A DNA stretch of 64,000 nt from Ancylomarina subtilis (GTDB lineage Bacteria; Bacteroidota; Bacteroidia; Bacteroidales; Marinifilaceae). Made by a program: the position numbers and the translations under genes. Where the stretch lies: positions 1,181,781 through 1,245,780 of the forward strand of contig NZ_SHKN01000001.1 in assembly GCF_004217115.1 (NCBI RefSeq), written 5' to 3'. Positions within the stretch are counted from its first letter, which is position 1. Every line of letters starts with the position of its first letter. Shown here piece after piece: positions 1 through 9,331 of this stretch. Under the pieces are notes generated by a model, which worked only from the letters and a program-made list of their open reading frames with translations, was not told where the DNA came from and searched no databases.

Positions 1-605
1 TGTTTGCATATTTTAATTAAATCTTCTTCTTTTTTGTCTCTGAAAATTTCTGAAAACTCATTAACTTTTTTATCAAATTCTTTAGGAGTCAAATATTGCT
101 CACCTAACCTTCTATTGATGAAAGGAACATTAGTGTAAATCATATTTGGCTTTAATCTTAAGAAAGTAAGTATCTTATCGGGCTTGCAAAGAAAGTTTGT
201 TATGAATACCCGCCTTCCTCCTTTAAGAACTATCAAAATATATTCGAATTCTGAGAATTTATATCTTAATCCGTTATGCTCATCAACTTTCACGTGGTAT
301 GAATCAAGTATCTCGGCCCTATTTATTATGAATTCTTCATTATTATTTTTGATGACAATCTTATTTCCATTTTCATATAGAGTTACAGACTTCTTGAATT
401 CTTCTAAATAATAAGTTATTGTCATAAAAATCGGTGGTCCTAAAACAAAAAGGACGAATATAGATGCAAAGATATATCTAGCATCAGTCATATCTTCCGG
501 TCTTGTAATTGCAAAATAAATTCCATATCCCAACAATCCTCCAGATACAAAGATGCTTGTGATAAAAATCAAAACTATATATGTCTTTAGCTTAAGTGTC
601 TTCAT
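1..605 (-). CDS. Hypothetical membrane protein, cut by the window edge
   Basis: An open frame begins with ATG (complement of 603-605) and runs without a stop to base 1, so at least 201 residues are present and the C-terminus is missing. The start MKTLKLKTYIVLIFITS leads into a hydrophobic segment at about residues 8-30, and a second one lies at about 45-65. The rest is soluble, charged and beta-rich (about residues 70-130), the two-helix plus PH-like layout common in small uncharacterised inner-membrane proteins. I do not recognise a named family. No operon partner is visible, since the next gene downstream lies outside the window. The open frame and start are well supported; the function is unknown. 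Confidence 0.78.
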   Translation of the reverse strand, partial: MKTLKLKTYIVLIFITSIFVSGGLLGYGIYFAITRPEDMTDARYIFASIFVLFVLGPPIFMTITYYLEEFKKSVTLYENGNKIVIKNNNEEFIINRAEILDSYHVKVDEHNGLRYKFSEFEYILIVLKGGRRVFITNFLCKPDKILTFLRLKPNMIYTNVPFINRRLGEQYLTPKEFDKKVNEFSEIFRDKKEEDLIKICK

Positions 606-1049
606 AATATTACTGCCAACTTGTTTATGTATTCACAAAACCTGTACTATATTTCCATTAGAAACATATATTATACAGCTTTGTGGTATTCTATTATACC
701 TTTCTCAAACTTAGTAAATATTAAGCATAAATAATTTATCATTCGCTTAAAATCATCAAGATGTTTATAACAGTATAAGAGAATCCCTGTATATCACGCT
801 TAGGCTGCTTCGAGCTTGCATTTCAGCACAGAAAATCGATTTTCAGTAGTGAATCGTATTCTTTTTGGGACTTGCAGAAGATTGTTTGATGCAGGGGTGA
901 AGAAAAACCTTACCCCCTCCCCTAAAGGGGGGACTGAATTTCAAAGACTTCCCTTAAGGGCATTTAAGGGTAAAAGGTGTTGAAGCGTATTATGCAAGGA
1001 ATGCGGGGAGTTCAGCGGATCTAGTCCCTACTAGCGGGAGGAACGTTTT
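606..1049. other. Intergenic region with a dispersed repeat
   Basis: No convincing gene on either strand. The first half is AT-rich and holds the upstream region of the minus-strand gene that starts at 605. The second half contains a GC-richer repeat (909-982) that recurs at 1741-1803. No clear terminator with a U tract follows the gene ending at 1050. Confidence 0.6.
909..982. repeat. Dispersed hairpin repeat, copy A
   Basis: A run of C's and a run of G's (914-932) can pair around TAAA. It is followed by CTGAATTTCAAAGACTTCCC and then a second imperfect CCCTTAAGGG palindrome and ATTTAAGGGTAAA. The same order of parts with matching spacing occurs at 1741-1803, so this is a repeated intergenic element rather than chance. 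It flanks the TrmO-like gene together with copy B. Confidence 0.6.
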
Positions 1050-1529
1050 TTATTCAAATCTACTATCTGATTTGGTTTCGTTCAAATTATCGGTCTTATT
1101 TTCAGTCCATCCATTTTTTTCTGTTTTGTGAATATCAAAATCAGGAATGTATGGTTTTATATCTAAAAGAGGTGTACCATCAAGCATATCAACATTCTCA
1201 ATATCAAGTATATTATTTTCAATTTTCAATAATCGAACAACTGAAATTCCAATCGAATTAGGTCTTTGGGGTGCTCTTGTCGCAAAAATTCCACGTTGAT
1301 GATTGTCAAGAAAAGGTGTCGCCAGCAAATCGAACCCTTTCGATTTATGAAAATTATAAATCAAAATTACATGTGAAAATCCATCAAGATCTGTCAATCC
1401 AGGAACAAGTTCATCTTTTAACTTGATTTGCCCTTTTATTCCCTTCGCTCCCTTTGATTGAATTGGCATGCCTTCCTTTGTCTTAAAAGGCGTATGAATT
1501 ATCCCTATTGGTTCTATGATAATCGACAT
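1050..1529 (-). CDS. trmO: TrmO/TsaA-family tRNA methyltransferase
   Basis: Belongs to the TsaA/UPF0066 family, whose studied member TrmO uses S-adenosylmethionine to N6-methylate t6A37 of threonine tRNA. The 159 residues cover the single beta-barrel domain: an N-terminal IIEPIGIIHTPFK strand, the family signature FATRAPQRPNSIGIS at about residues 83-97, and DMLDGTPLLDIKPY at about 114-127. The protein ends soon after the domain, so it lacks the extra C-terminal domain of the long enterobacterial form, as is usual outside that group. Cytoplasmic and probably monocistronic. It is flanked by two copies of a dispersed repeat. The family call is firm; the exact tRNA substrate is taken from the family. 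Confidence 0.88.
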   Translation of the reverse strand: MSIIIEPIGIIHTPFKTKEGMPIQSKGAKGIKGQIKLKDELVPGLTDLDGFSHVILIYNFHKSKGFDLLATPFLDNHQRGIFATRAPQRPNSIGISVVRLLKIENNILDIENVDMLDGTPLLDIKPYIPDFDIHKTEKNGWTENKTDNLNETKSDSRFE

Positions 1530-1884
1530 TGTTCTAAAATTACATCTTTATAAATTCAAATAGTCGTTTATTTAATTGCCAGATTGCTGTTTGACAATTT
1601 TCGCTAACGATCCCCCTTATAATGCTAGTTGATCGCTCGTTCGGGCATAATTAACTCAAACGAACGAGGAACTTATTTAAGACTACTCAAAATATGCATT
1701 AAAAAAGAGAGAATCCAAAATAAAATTCATTCTTACACTCTTTCCCTAAAGGGAAGCTGAATTTCAACGACTTCCCTTTAGGGAATTTAAGGGTAAAGTC
1801 GTTGACTAGTAGCCTATTTTACTATTTGAACAAGCTCTTAATTATGAACTGATTATCTATTTTAGACAATCACACAAAATAAGA
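1530..1884. other. Intergenic region with inverted repeats
   Basis: No gene seen. It holds an 8-bp stem, CTCGTTCG (1636-1643) with CGAACGAG (1661-1668), repeat copy B at 1741-1803, and a CGCTAACG motif near 1601 that resembles the ends of the inverted repeats around the ATPase gene at 61-62.8 kb. Confidence 0.5.
1741..1803. repeat. Dispersed hairpin repeat, copy B
   Basis: Starts with TTTCCCTAAAGGGAA, a short hairpin, followed by CTGAATTTCAACGACTTCCC, CTTTAGGG and ATTTAAGGGTAAA in the same order as copy A at 909-982. The first stem differs in sequence from copy A but keeps pairing. Confidence 0.6.
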
Positions 1885-4188
1885 TTAAAATTGTGAACTA
1901 TACAGTCTGAAATAGCTACACTCTTTGATAATCATTTCATGAAACCTGGTATCAGAATACGATTCTTTCAGAATCTTAAAACTTTTATAATTCGGTAATT
2001 TCAAATCGTAATACTTCGATATTTTAAAGCTGAGCTCATCCTTGCTACCCAAATTGTAATAGGTATTTAACTCACACTTGGCCATCAGATACAAACAACG
2101 GGCATTCAACTCCTTATCAGTCGACATATCAATCACATTCTGATAATACTGCATGGCTGTGCTGCTTAAATCGAAATACTTTTCACCATAATAACGAATA
2201 TCCAACAGATTATAACCTTTCCTTTGTGCAATAATCTCCTTGCTGATTTTTCTCTCTGAGTAATAAAAATAATGCATGTAGTTATACTGACAACAATTCC
2301 CCTTATTTCTTAATAAGCCCCTGTAATAACCCGTATTTGAAATATTAAAATAGTAGTTCCCCAAGAGGTAATTGGCAAGTTTGGCTTTCCATTGCTTTTC
2401 GTTATGCGTCAATTTTTCCAATTCGATTAAATTCCTGGCCAGATCCTTTCTTGAAAAGTTGGTTTGTATAAACGAAAACACATCGGCTTTATACACCTCA
2501 TCTTTCATGATATCTTCAACAGGACAACTAAAGCATTCTTTAATATTATTACTGAAAATGCTGGCGGGAATCATCGAACGACCTTCATAGGTTTCGTTTT
2601 TATTGAAAAATTCGAGTGCCGATTCCGGGTCTTTTTGATATAAATAATAGATCCCCTTCTGATCATTCACATAATCCATAAAATTGGTAGATGCATTTGC
2701 TTTATGATTCAACAAGACTTCTTCATACGCACTTTTATCGCTTTGATTATAAAAGCCCTCTAAAGCATCGAGCAGTTCTATGGAATTAATCTGATTCACA
2801 TTCTCTAGCGTATTATGAACCAAAAATGCTTTGGCGAGCTTGTTGTTTTTATAATAGGTATGCGCAACTTTCGCTAAAATCATACGACGCCAATCATTTT
2901 CATTTTCATATCTCCAATCCGTATTTTTAGGATGATCTGCTAATATTTTAGCCAAGACGTTTTCATTCTCAGCGGTCAAATTGTCCCAACTGAAAACCTC
3001 GTAAATAAGGGCTAATTTTTCCTTCTGTTCAGGAAAAGCATCAACTTTAGCGAGCTTTGCTTTTGCAGTTGCGATATCTTGTTTAATAAATGACAAATAG
3101 GAACTTGACAGTTGCCAAAAGGCTTTATTCTTAACCCTTGGATTAACCACCTGCTGCTCGGCAATTCTTAACAGATCCATATGGATGTTCGTGTTTCCGT
3201 AAAAGGGCAAACTTTGATCTCGCACACCAATATCTTTGGGCCACACCTCGCGTTCCACATTATTTAGGGCACGCATAAAAAGAAGCTCCACTCTTTCGTC
3301 TTGAGCATCCAGTTCAATAAAACGGTTTATATTGCTAATTTCATCCGTAAAATTGCGCAAACTCGTTATGAGCAAAAGGTCCTTCTCATCATCTATACCC
3401 TTAAAAAGAGATTTTCCCTCGGCATGCTTATACGTACAAAAATTATAGCTTGAGAAAGCTGCTTTTTTCCTGTCCCTACTCTTATTTAAAACTTTGGTAA
3501 ACAAATAGGCCGCCTTTTCGTAATTTTCGAGTGAGTAATAACAGCCGGCTGCCTGATCGCTGATATAATAATACATCTCGTTCTTAGGCAATTGGTTTTC
3601 AACTTGTCTTTCGTAAAAACTCACAGCAGATGACCAGTCTTTCGAATAATGCATAATTCGAATCATCTGGTAATAATAACGCATTCGCAATTGCTGATTG
3701 CTCACCTCACTCAATAGTAAATTCGCCTCTTCAAGCAAAGCGGCTTCGTCAACCGTTTCTTTCTCCAACACCTCATCGTAATCCCACGAATTCAATCGGG
3801 TTCTGTAGCTGAAGGCATTAGAACACTTATTGGCAAAGGCCAGATAAGTTTTCGCACTCGTCTCTATTTCCGAAGTCTTGTTCGACCAATCAAATTTATC
3901 GAATTCGTAAACCGCCTTTTCAATATCCCGGGTATCCCAACCAATCAACACCTGTTGCCATAAATCCACATTCCCTTTGGGATAAACAATCGGCTTATCT
4001 TGTCCATAATAAAAATCCTCGCCGTAAAAAGCGCTGTATTCACTTCTCAGGAAAGGATAAAATTCCTCTGCTGCAATATTGGTTTGCTTAAATAAGTTAT
4101 AAAAACTCATTCCCTCCCAAGCGCCGCCTCCACAGGCAAAAACATGGGATGAAATCAATAGGAATATATAAGTTAGGAGCTTTTTCAT
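1885..4188 (-). CDS. Large secreted protein with TPR-like helical repeats
   Basis: 767 residues. A signal peptide (MKKLLTYIFLLISSHVFA) is followed directly by a CGGGAWEG motif, so the mature protein begins at or near a cysteine-glycine patch. The rest is rich in alternating aromatic and alanine positions typical of TPR-type helical repeats (for example around residues 195-245, 355-400 and 515-560). I know no enzymatic domain here. The start codon overlaps the stop of the preceding gene (4185-5198) by 4 bases, so the two are translationally coupled and probably act together in the periplasm or outer membrane. Secretion is well supported; the function is unknown. Confidence 0.82.
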   Translation of the reverse strand: MKKLLTYIFLLISSHVFACGGGAWEGMSFYNLFKQTNIAAEEFYPFLRSEYSAFYGEDFYYGQDKPIVYPKGNVDLWQQVLIGWDTRDIEKAVYEFDKFDWSNKTSEIETSAKTYLAFANKCSNAFSYRTRLNSWDYDEVLEKETVDEAALLEEANLLLSEVSNQQLRMRYYYQMIRIMHYSKDWSSAVSFYERQVENQLPKNEMYYYISDQAAGCYYSLENYEKAAYLFTKVLNKSRDRKKAAFSSYNFCTYKHAEGKSLFKGIDDEKDLLLITSLRNFTDEISNINRFIELDAQDERVELLFMRALNNVEREVWPKDIGVRDQSLPFYGNTNIHMDLLRIAEQQVVNPRVKNKAFWQLSSSYLSFIKQDIATAKAKLAKVDAFPEQKEKLALIYEVFSWDNLTAENENVLAKILADHPKNTDWRYENENDWRRMILAKVAHTYYKNNKLAKAFLVHNTLENVNQINSIELLDALEGFYNQSDKSAYEEVLLNHKANASTNFMDYVNDQKGIYYLYQKDPESALEFFNKNETYEGRSMIPASIFSNNIKECFSCPVEDIMKDEVYKADVFSFIQTNFSRKDLARNLIELEKLTHNEKQWKAKLANYLLGNYYFNISNTGYYRGLLRNKGNCCQYNYMHYFYYSERKISKEIIAQRKGYNLLDIRYYGEKYFDLSSTAMQYYQNVIDMSTDKELNARCLYLMAKCELNTYYNLGSKDELSFKISKYYDLKLPNYKSFKILKESYSDTRFHEMIIKECSYFRLYSSQF

Positions 4189-5198
4189 AATTTCTCAATT
4201 GTATTATTTAAGTCATAATTTGATAAAGAAAGGTCATCCAAATGATAAAAAATGATGCCTTGGGTATTCAGCTTACTCGCTTTAATCAGCTTGTAGGAAT
4301 CGCTTATTTCAGATGGCTTAACATCTTCCAATTTCAGATTGTAGCCCTGGGCAAGATAAAAGCCTTTGTAAAGCGTATCTGCCATAACTTTAAAATTATT
4401 TGAATTGATTTGCTTAAAATGCGGATCATTTTCCAACACCTCTCTGTGGGTATTTTTAATCAGCTTGATCTTATTGTTATTGTTGGTGACAACCGTCTGC
4501 GAAAATAAGGGTAAGGCTATTTTTAATGCCATCGGGTATGTACTTTCTGCATGGATATATTGACCTACAATAGAACTTTCGAGAATCGAATTCTGAGCTT
4601 TATTTCTCAAATCACCCATATTATACAACATCAACGTTCCTGCATTTACGGGTGGGACACCTGTTCGCTCTTTAAATTTGATTTGATGCAAACGTATTGT
4701 AACATCAATTGTAAAGTCGTTTTTCAGTGTTCTTAATAGTTCGAAATAGGAAGCACGTGTTGTTTCTGTCCAATCACAATCAAGCTGAATGTGTTTAATT
4801 TTTCTATTGAACTGTTTTTGACTGATTTGATCGATAAGCTTCGCAATCTTTTTAGATAGTTTTGAGACATCTAAATCGTCCGTTTTAAAAACAGGGTTGG
4901 CAATGTACACAACAGGTACAATATCCATATGTTGATAGTCTTTTGCTACCGATTTCAAGACATAAGTTGGATAGATACCATCATCGTACCAATTGACTTT
5001 TGCTAAAGGCTCAATATCAAAATAGTGCATATAAACCGTATTCGCTTCTGTCGATTCAATCGCCTCGCTATACGCTTTTGTAAAATCAGCTTTTGCTTTC
5101 CAATGGTAAAAAGCAATATCCTTTTTGATCACCTTTTCTTTGGAGCAAGAAATGGCAAGCAGTAAAAGGATGAAAATGTAAAACGTATTTCTTTTCAT
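4185..5198 (-). CDS. Lipoprotein with TIM-barrel-like fold (DUF3142-like)
   Basis: 337 residues with a lipobox at LLLAISC (Cys18), so a lipid-anchored envelope protein. The middle contains IKHIQLDCDWTETTRASYF followed by a leucine-rich helix and a strand ending in VTIRLHQIK. This resembles the 'leu-x-ile-Asp-x-Asp ... Tyr ... leu-leu' pattern of DUF3142, a predicted TIM-barrel family, and the N-terminal FYHWKAKADF also fits. First gene of a two-gene unit: its last bases overlap the start of the 767-residue secreted protein. The lipoprotein call is solid; the DUF3142 link is from memory of the pattern and no catalytic role can be assigned. Confidence 0.8.
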   Translation of the reverse strand: MKRNTFYIFILLLLAISCSKEKVIKKDIAFYHWKAKADFTKAYSEAIESTEANTVYMHYFDIEPLAKVNWYDDGIYPTYVLKSVAKDYQHMDIVPVVYIANPVFKTDDLDVSKLSKKIAKLIDQISQKQFNRKIKHIQLDCDWTETTRASYFELLRTLKNDFTIDVTIRLHQIKFKERTGVPPVNAGTLMLYNMGDLRNKAQNSILESSIVGQYIHAESTYPMALKIALPLFSQTVVTNNNNKIKLIKNTHREVLENDPHFKQINSNNFKVMADTLYKGFYLAQGYNLKLEDVKPSEISDSYKLIKASKLNTQGIIFYHLDDLSLSNYDLNNTIEKL

Positions 5199-5341
5199 TG
5201 TTCAATTTATTAAGGCATTCTGTGTGAACCAAACCCAGGACTACAGCAAAGTCTGGCGTATCGTATTGGAGATATCCAATTAGACTTGCAAATTTATGAA
5301 AAGTAGAATAACAAACAATGCTTCCAGCCAATTCCTCCACA

Positions 5342-5372
5342 CAAAAAAAGCTGTGCTTGATCAAGCACAGCT
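5342..5372 (-). terminator. Intrinsic terminator, perfect palindrome
   Basis: A perfect 24-base palindrome at 5349-5372 (AGCTGTGCTTGA and its complement) is followed on the minus strand by seven T's (5343-5349). It lies 43 bases past the stop of the minus-strand gene ending at 5416 and should terminate it. Confidence 0.85.
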
Positions 5373-5415
5373 ATATTCTTTATCGTATCAGAACCTAACG
5401 AAGCAAGCAGGTCCC

Positions 5416-6411
5416 CTATTTATATTCACTCATCTGCTTCACAACAAACCGTCTGCATGCCTCACCATCTACAAGTTCGTAAGCAATTTGTCTCATTCCT
5501 CCAGTCGGATTGGCATTGGAATCGCCATCCTTGTATATAGGGAAACGCTGTACCAATGAACGTTCAACAAGAGCAAACTCATCATGCCCCATATACCCTA
5601 GCTTGATTTTCGTATTCTGAGCAACGGGTTCAAAATAAATTCGACTCATCGATTTTTTATTATTCACCGAATAAGCAATCACATCACCATAACTTCCACT
5701 CCCATCTGAACAGGTATAGATTAACACTTCCGGCGAACCATCTGAATTCAAATCTTCAATTTCAGCATCAATCACTCGCCCGTCAATCTCTATATTTTCA
5801 ACACTATTGTCCAGTTCCAATCCCAAAGGGACAATGCTAAGCATCCGGCACGAATCATTTTGTACCGATGAGATTCTAAATGCAACACCTTGCAATTCGA
5901 GGAATTTTGAAAACAAAGTTTTATCAATCTGACTGCGATCCAGCTCTCCATCTATTTTGGTATACTCACCTGCGAGGCTTGCACCTCCCGAGCAATAAAA
6001 AAACAAAACACCACTATCCGCGGGATCTTTAGTATTCAGCTTTATGCTTTGATTCTGAATCGTGAGCAACACCTCTTTCCCGTCAACACGAGTTTGGTAG
6101 AGATTATCGTTCTGCTTGAAAAATATAGCATCAAACGTACAGGTCGGATTCTTTTTATCAGCTCGTGAACGAACTGATAGACTAATCTTATTTTCTCCGG
6201 CTTGCTTTATCGAAACAGCCACCCAGTCGTAACCTTCATTTCTATTGACATAACCATCCGAAACATAATTCCCGTATATATTTGCACTTTGCTCCTTATC
6301 AGTCTGATTTTCAAACTTGCCTTTTCCTTTCTTTTGAACTGTATTTTTACATCCACCAAGAACGACTAGGCCTAAAGCTGTCGTCACAACAATTGTTTTT
6401 AATCTTATCAT
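5416..6411 (-). CDS. Lipoprotein with C-terminal PliI-type lysozyme inhibitor domain
   Basis: 331 residues, lipobox VVLGGC (Cys21). The region around residues 40-165 is a small beta-rich domain ending in GEYTKIDGELDRS. The C-terminal part, about residues 195-331, matches the PliI family of i-type lysozyme inhibitors: DAEIEDLNSDGSPEVLIYT, then GSGSYGDVIAYSVNN, then LGYMGHDEFALVE and QRFPIYKDGDSNANPTGG. A shorter paralogue with only this domain sits at 59272-59919. Probably outer-membrane or periplasmic, protecting peptidoglycan from host or competitor lysozymes. Monocistronic, followed by a strong terminator. The domain call is by pattern memory; inhibitory activity is inferred from the family. 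Confidence 0.8.
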   Translation of the reverse strand: MIRLKTIVVTTALGLVVLGGCKNTVQKKGKGKFENQTDKEQSANIYGNYVSDGYVNRNEGYDWVAVSIKQAGENKISLSVRSRADKKNPTCTFDAIFFKQNDNLYQTRVDGKEVLLTIQNQSIKLNTKDPADSGVLFFYCSGGASLAGEYTKIDGELDRSQIDKTLFSKFLELQGVAFRISSVQNDSCRMLSIVPLGLELDNSVENIEIDGRVIDAEIEDLNSDGSPEVLIYTCSDGSGSYGDVIAYSVNNKKSMSRIYFEPVAQNTKIKLGYMGHDEFALVERSLVQRFPIYKDGDSNANPTGGMRQIAYELVDGEACRRFVVKQMSEYK

Positions 6412-6570
6412 AATCCGTTCTATTTGCTAATGAAGTTAATATCTAAGCCGAAACTTATTTCCCCTCAAATTTAAACATTATTCGAACTTATTCTCATGGA
6501 TAAATTCGCAATTAAGGCTTTTACACGATTCAATTCCTGCCATTCGATATATTCAAGACGTAGCTTTTTC

Positions 6571-7446
6571 TCATCGTGATTTTTGAATGGCTTCCTCAAG
6601 ATTTTCAATGCGCTTGCTATCCATTACTTTTTGGTAACTATCCAACGAAACGTCTATCTTTTTATCCCGGATGCGTTTCAAATTTTCGAGGTTGCGCGTC
6701 CATCTATCCAATACCTCTTGCGAAACCTTATAAGTTGTGGATGGCGTAAACATTCGCGGGGCTATTAGTGCATCAATTCCCAAAGCTTTCAGTTGGTGTT
6801 GCAATTGCGGGACATGATCAACACCAAAAACAAAAACGATTGTACGGGCATCTCCCCTATTAGCCAAACCATTCTCAACGGCACGTCGGTTACGTTCGTG
6901 CCAGCTCCCGGCAGCAATTTCGGCAAGAGCATCAGGTCCAATAATTTTTTCATACAGGGAGTCTAATAAACTTAAAATAGCCTGATCGTGCAAAGTATCG
7001 TAAAACGAAGTTTTTTTCGAAGCCTTCATTCTATCTTTCAACTCATCCACCAATTGTAAGCGTTGCTGTTTTACTGAAGGAGGATAATGATTATAAGCCA
7101 TTGTCTGAGTCGCAAAATCGAGCCTCCAATCAACAGGTATAAAACGATAGTTCAACTCACTTGCCATCTCTGCCAAAAATGCCGCCTCAGGAGGAAAGTA
7201 GCCTTCCATAGCTTGATTAAATGCATCAGGCGTTATCTCTCCACATACTAAATCTGGCTTTAGCGAACGAATTTGTTCCAACAAATCATTAAGAGAATAG
7301 TTCTTATCAGGATTGAAATGCATATTATGAATGGATCCAATCAGGTACACTCTGGGTTTTATAGTTCGTGTATCTTTCCCAATTATTTGTGAAAAGATAC
7401 AGAATGGGAAAAAAATTAAACTGATTAATAAAATCTTTTTAAACAT
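6571..7446 (-). CDS. Secreted TraB/GumN (TIKI-like) family protein
   Basis: 291 residues with a signal peptide ending near FCIFSQ. Two histidine motifs of the TraB/TIKI fold are visible: GSIHNMHF at about residues 37-44 and FGVDHVPQL near residue 210, plus the family's ERNRRAVENGLA segment just before the second motif and a PDLVCGE strand at about 64-70. Members of this family are thought to be metal-dependent hydrolases, but most bacterial ones are uncharacterised. It stands alone between the PliI-type lipoprotein and the MFS exporter. Secretion is clear; the family call is moderate. Confidence 0.75.
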   Translation of the reverse strand: MFKKILLISLIFFPFCIFSQIIGKDTRTIKPRVYLIGSIHNMHFNPDKNYSLNDLLEQIRSLKPDLVCGEITPDAFNQAMEGYFPPEAAFLAEMASELNYRFIPVDWRLDFATQTMAYNHYPPSVKQQRLQLVDELKDRMKASKKTSFYDTLHDQAILSLLDSLYEKIIGPDALAEIAAGSWHERNRRAVENGLANRGDARTIVFVFGVDHVPQLQHQLKALGIDALIAPRMFTPSTTYKVSQEVLDRWTRNLENLKRIRDKKIDVSLDSYQKVMDSKRIENLEEAIQKSR

Positions 7447-7945
7447 CTTTTATTTGTATTAACTAAAATTACTTTTTCATTTCTACAGGATTGTCCTCTT
7501 ATTTCTTTTCTCGACATCCCCATAAGTTCCCCAAAGGGATTCCACAAAACCTATCTCAACCCCATACAACTTATATATTGTACGGCTTTAATGAATTAGA
7601 TATCATTGAACAAATCCCATTCTCATTACCTGACTAAAGTGTTGAGAACACTCATAAATGAAATGCTATCAAAAATAAAAATTATATGAATTAAACAGTA
7701 TTTATACAAGAGGTAAAACGACAAAGCAAATCAAAATAGAAAGACTCTACATAATAAAACAAGAAAGGCTCATTTACAAACCAAAGACACAAGGCTAGCA
7801 AGCTTTATATAAGAAAATTTGAAGCACAAAAAAGAGGAGACCTCAACTTAAGATTTCCTCTTCTTTTTGATTTAACCCCACACCCTTCCCTTAAACAGGA
7901 CTCATCGATTTTGTCATTTATGACAATCAGTCGGCACTAAATCAA
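7447..7945. other. Intergenic region, no gene
   Basis: About 500 bases between two minus-strand genes. It holds the terminator of the exporter gene (7827-7868), a perfect 6-bp stem TTGTCA/TGACAA at 7911-7926, and AT-rich sequence that should carry the promoter of the gene starting at 7446. I see no coding potential. Confidence 0.6.
7827..7868 (-). terminator. Intrinsic terminator of the MFS gene
   Basis: The stem AAGAGGA (7832-7838) with TCCTCTT (7856-7862) is followed on the minus strand by a run of T's. It sits about 80 bases beyond the stop of the exporter gene at 7946. Confidence 0.65.
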
Positions 7946-9331
7946 TCATTGCGCCTCTCTATTTATTTTACCCCGATTGAAGGAGAAGTAGATGCCGGCA
8001 AGGCTAATCAGTGAGAAACTCACAAAACCCCATTTCATCGCAGTCATAAACAGGGTGTTGGGCACCTCCAAAATAGACTGATTGCCAAACATGGCGGCAA
8101 AAAATAAGGTGGCAATGGTCATGCTTACAATTTGGCCAATCACCCGCATGGTGGCCGCAGATCCCGAAGCTAAACCGTATTGGTGTTTTCCCACAGAGCT
8201 CATAATGGTATTCATATTGGGTGATGAAAAAAAGGCAAAGCCAAGCCCAACCCATATCAATATGGCAACAATGAACCCAATAGGCGTAGTGTCCGAAAGA
8301 AATGCAAAAGCAACCAGTCCCAGTGTGCACATAGCCATTCCCAGACTGGCTAGATAACGGGATTGAATGCGGTCGGAAAGACGGCCAGCCAATGGCGAAA
8401 ACAGGGCCATCACAATAGGCTGAGCAATTAAAACCATGCCCGCATCCCGGGGTGACAGTCGTTGTATCTTTTGAAGATATAAACTTAGTAAAAAGATAAT
8501 GGCAAAGGTGGCACTGTAGTTAATTAGAGCCGCCAAATTTGAATAGGCAAACAAGCGATTACGGGTATACAGTCGGGTTTCGATAACCGGCCTTGCAGAT
8601 TTATTTTCAATTAGCCAGAAAATAATAAGAGCCAATATCCCACCCCCCTGCATCAACCATCCGGATACCGAAGGAATAAATGACGAACCATAAACGAGTA
8701 AGACCAGCCCCAGCATGTAAAAAAAAGTCCCTTTTAGGTCTGTTCTTTTACCTTGGGCCTCGAAAATTGTGTCTTTCCCCAGGAAGAAAAAGGTTAGTAA
8801 AGAAGTGAATAAACCCAATACCGAAGCCACAAAAAATATGGATCTCCAACCTATAAATTCTGTCAAAAAACCACCTGCGAAAGGGCCAAATGCAAGCCCT
8901 AGATAAACTGCAGATACAGCTATACCTAAAACCCTTCCCCGGTTTTTGGGCGAAAAAGCCGAGACCAAAATGGCGGGCCCGGTAGTACTGGTTAGGGCTG
9001 CGCCCATGCCCTGAATGTAACGGAAAAAAATAAGCCAAAATCCCGAAGCGGATAAACCACAAGCCAGTGACGAAAGAGTGAAAATAAGCACGCCCATTTT
9101 AAATAGTCGCCGAATGCCTTTCAGATCGCCCCAACGACCAACAGGTAATAAAAACATAGCCGTAGAAAGCAAAAAAGCCGTAACCACCCAACTCAATGCC
9201 ACAGCATCAAGATGGAAACTTTCTTCAATAGCAGGCAAGGCAATATTGACCGACGAGATCAGAAAAGTCCCCATAAATGAGGTCACCGCGACGATACCCA
9301 TTATCGAAATTTGATTTTTGGTCCAGAGCAT
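7946..9331 (-). CDS. MFS drug exporter of the DHA2 (EmrB/QacA-like) type
   Basis: 461 residues, almost entirely hydrophobic helices; the length and helix count fit the 14-TM DHA2 proton antiporters. The DHA2 pattern is visible: helix 1 with NIALPAIEESF, then LSWVVTAFLLSTAMFLLPVGR, the loop 2-3 motif GRWGDLKGIRRLF (about residues 65-77), and motif C in helix 5 (AFGPFAGGFLTEFIGWRSIFF, broken here by the natural helix turn). Inner-membrane efflux of amphiphilic drugs or metabolites is the family role. Monocistronic: no membrane-fusion or outer-membrane partner is adjacent, so the substrate cannot be guessed. Confidence 0.92.
   Translation of the reverse strand: MLWTKNQISIMGIVAVTSFMGTFLISSVNIALPAIEESFHLDAVALSWVVTAFLLSTAMFLLPVGRWGDLKGIRRLFKMGVLIFTLSSLACGLSASGFWLIFFRYIQGMGAALTSTTGPAILVSAFSPKNRGRVLGIAVSAVYLGLAFGPFAGGFLTEFIGWRSIFFVASVLGLFTSLLTFFFLGKDTIFEAQGKRTDLKGTFFYMLGLVLLVYGSSFIPSVSGWLMQGGGILALIIFWLIENKSARPVIETRLYTRNRLFAYSNLAALINYSATFAIIFLLSLYLQKIQRLSPRDAGMVLIAQPIVMALFSPLAGRLSDRIQSRYLASLGMAMCTLGLVAFAFLSDTTPIGFIVAILIWVGLGFAFFSSPNMNTIMSSVGKHQYGLASGSAATMRVIGQIVSMTIATLFFAAMFGNQSILEVPNTLFMTAMKWGFVSFSLISLAGIYFSFNRGKINREAQ

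Noticed and set aside
8004-9314. Several frames opposite or shifted within the MFS gene
   Set aside because: Shadows of a GC-richer membrane-protein gene with unlikely composition.
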